DNA from: Pseudomonas sp. JUb42
GTDB taxonomy: Bacteria; Pseudomonadota; Gammaproteobacteria; Pseudomonadales; Pseudomonadaceae
Length of the DNA stretch: 64,000 bases
Direction: 5' to 3'
Assembly: GCF_024807945.1 (NCBI RefSeq)
Contig: NZ_JANUFD010000001.1
Location: forward strand, 372,001-436,000
Part shown: piece by piece, positions 63,518 through 64,000 of the stretch
Position numbering within the stretch: position 1 is the first letter of the stretch
Layout: each line of letters begins with the position of its first letter
Program-made: the position numbers and the translations under genes
Notes under the pieces: generated by a model
Databases searched by the model: none
The model's input: the letters and a program-made list of their open reading frames with translations, nothing else
What the model was told of the DNA's origin: nothing

Positions 63518-64000
63518 TCAATCAATCCCGACAAACCCACCCGTCTGGTGCTGCCATAACCGCGCATAGAGCCCGCCCTGGGCCAATAGCTCGGCATGTG
63601 TACCCATCTCGGCAATCTGGCCGTTCTCCAGCACCACCAGGCGATCCATGCGCGCAATGGTCGACAGGCGGTGGGCGATGGCGATGACGGTCTTGCCTTG
63701 CATCAGGGTTTCCAGGCTTTCCTGAATCGCTGCTTCGACTTCCGAGTCCAGCGCTGACGTGGCTTCGTCCATGATCAGGATCGGCGCGTCCTTGAGCAGC
63801 ACCCGGGCAATGGCGATGCGCTGGCGTTGGCCGCCGGACAGCTTGACACCGCGCTCGCCGACCTGGGCGTCGAAGCCGGTACGGCCTTCGGCGTCTGACA
63901 GCAGCGGGATGAACTCGTCGGCCCGGGCCTTATGCACGGCGTCCCAGAGCTGCGCGTCAGTGGCTTCGGGGCGACCATACAGCAAGTTGTCGCGGATCGA
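63518..64000 (-). CDS. ABC exporter (MsbA/MDR-like), C-terminal part
   Basis: The window holds the last ~160 codons of a minus-strand gene whose 5' part lies beyond 64000. The visible part is the end of an ABC-exporter ATPase: [20 protein letters not shown] (after the Walker A, in an exporter Q-loop/helical domain), the signature [15 protein letters not shown], Walker [13 protein letters not shown] and the H-loop AIAHRLSTI. This is the fused half-transporter type. It could be an MsbA-like lipid flippase or a multidrug/heavy-lipid exporter; not decidable from this part. Confidence 0.9.
   Translation of the reverse strand, partial: SIRDNLLYGRPEATDAQLWDAVHKARADEFIPLLSDAEGRTGFDAQVGERGVKLSGGQRQRIAIARVLLKDAPILIMDEATSALDSEVEAAIQESLETLMQGKTVIAIAHRLSTIARMDRLVVLENGQIAEMGTHAELLAQGGLYARLWQHQTGGFVGID

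Overview
The window reads as a chromosomal segment of a fluorescent-group Pseudomonas (P. fluorescens/P. putida side of the genus). The grounds are high-GC coding sequence, closest resemblance of nearly every recognisable gene to Pseudomonas families, gene groupings that recall P. aeruginosa PAO1 blocks (quiP/OmpA/dinG/pdxH/slyB, braC-G, rapA/NbdA-like, phrS/phaJ/fadD2/fadD1/hrpA, a PA3286-like FabH), and many Pseudomonas-type REP/REPIN repeats. These comparisons are from memory of families and gene order, not from database searches. There is no rRNA, tRNA, CRISPR array, transposase or prophage that I can see.

Layout. 1-4.7 kb: cold-shock protein, dCTP deaminase, a small hypothetical gene, and the PdeM nuclease with its Lhr-type helicase (DNA repair). 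4.9-9.1 kb: a five-gene basic amino-acid ABC importer (aotJQMOP-like, minus strand) with a terminator-like hairpin after the binding-protein gene. 9.6-16.8 kb: a QuiP-type acyl-homoserine-lactone acylase, three genes with SEC-C metal-binding motifs or next to them, a methyltransferase-like protein, an OmpA-family lipoprotein and a secreted glycine-rich collagen-like protein. 17.0-18.6 kb: an AT-richer islet with a frameshifted LysM/glycine-zipper protein followed by a small two-helix membrane protein, which looks like a toxin/immunity pair. 18.8-29.2 kb: housekeeping genes (dinG, a beta-lactamase-fold esterase, a Trp-repeat OmpA protein, pdxH, slyB, nhaA, a flavoprotein). 29.3-36.0 kb: an SDR/LysR divergent pair and the complete branched-chain amino-acid importer braCDEFG. 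36.3-46.1 kb: DUF2288, a large tubulin/FtsZ-superfamily protein, an MHYT-GGDEF-EAL protein, an MFS transporter and rapA. 46.4-49.5 kb: a LysR-RidA-aminotransferase unit. 49.6-55.6 kb: a PhrS-like sRNA/peptide gene with a near-ideal ANR promoter, then lipid genes (phaJ, a lipase, two fadD). 55.9-64 kb: hrpA, a FabH-like condensing enzyme, a truncated DUF6543 (dermonecrotic toxin-like) gene, a FemAB/GNAT-like protein, and the 3' end of an exporter-type ABC transporter cut by the window edge.

Functionally, two amino-acid importers, a fatty-acid utilisation cluster (lipase, two acyl-CoA ligases, R-hydratase, FabH-like enzyme able in principle to feed acyl-CoA into synthesis) and several envelope proteins dominate. 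The most notable items are the tubulin-like protein, the PhrS/38-aa membrane peptide locus, the frameshifted LysM/glycine-zipper gene with its partner, the toxin remnant at 61.4 kb, and at least twelve REPINs of five sequence types that mark many gene ends.
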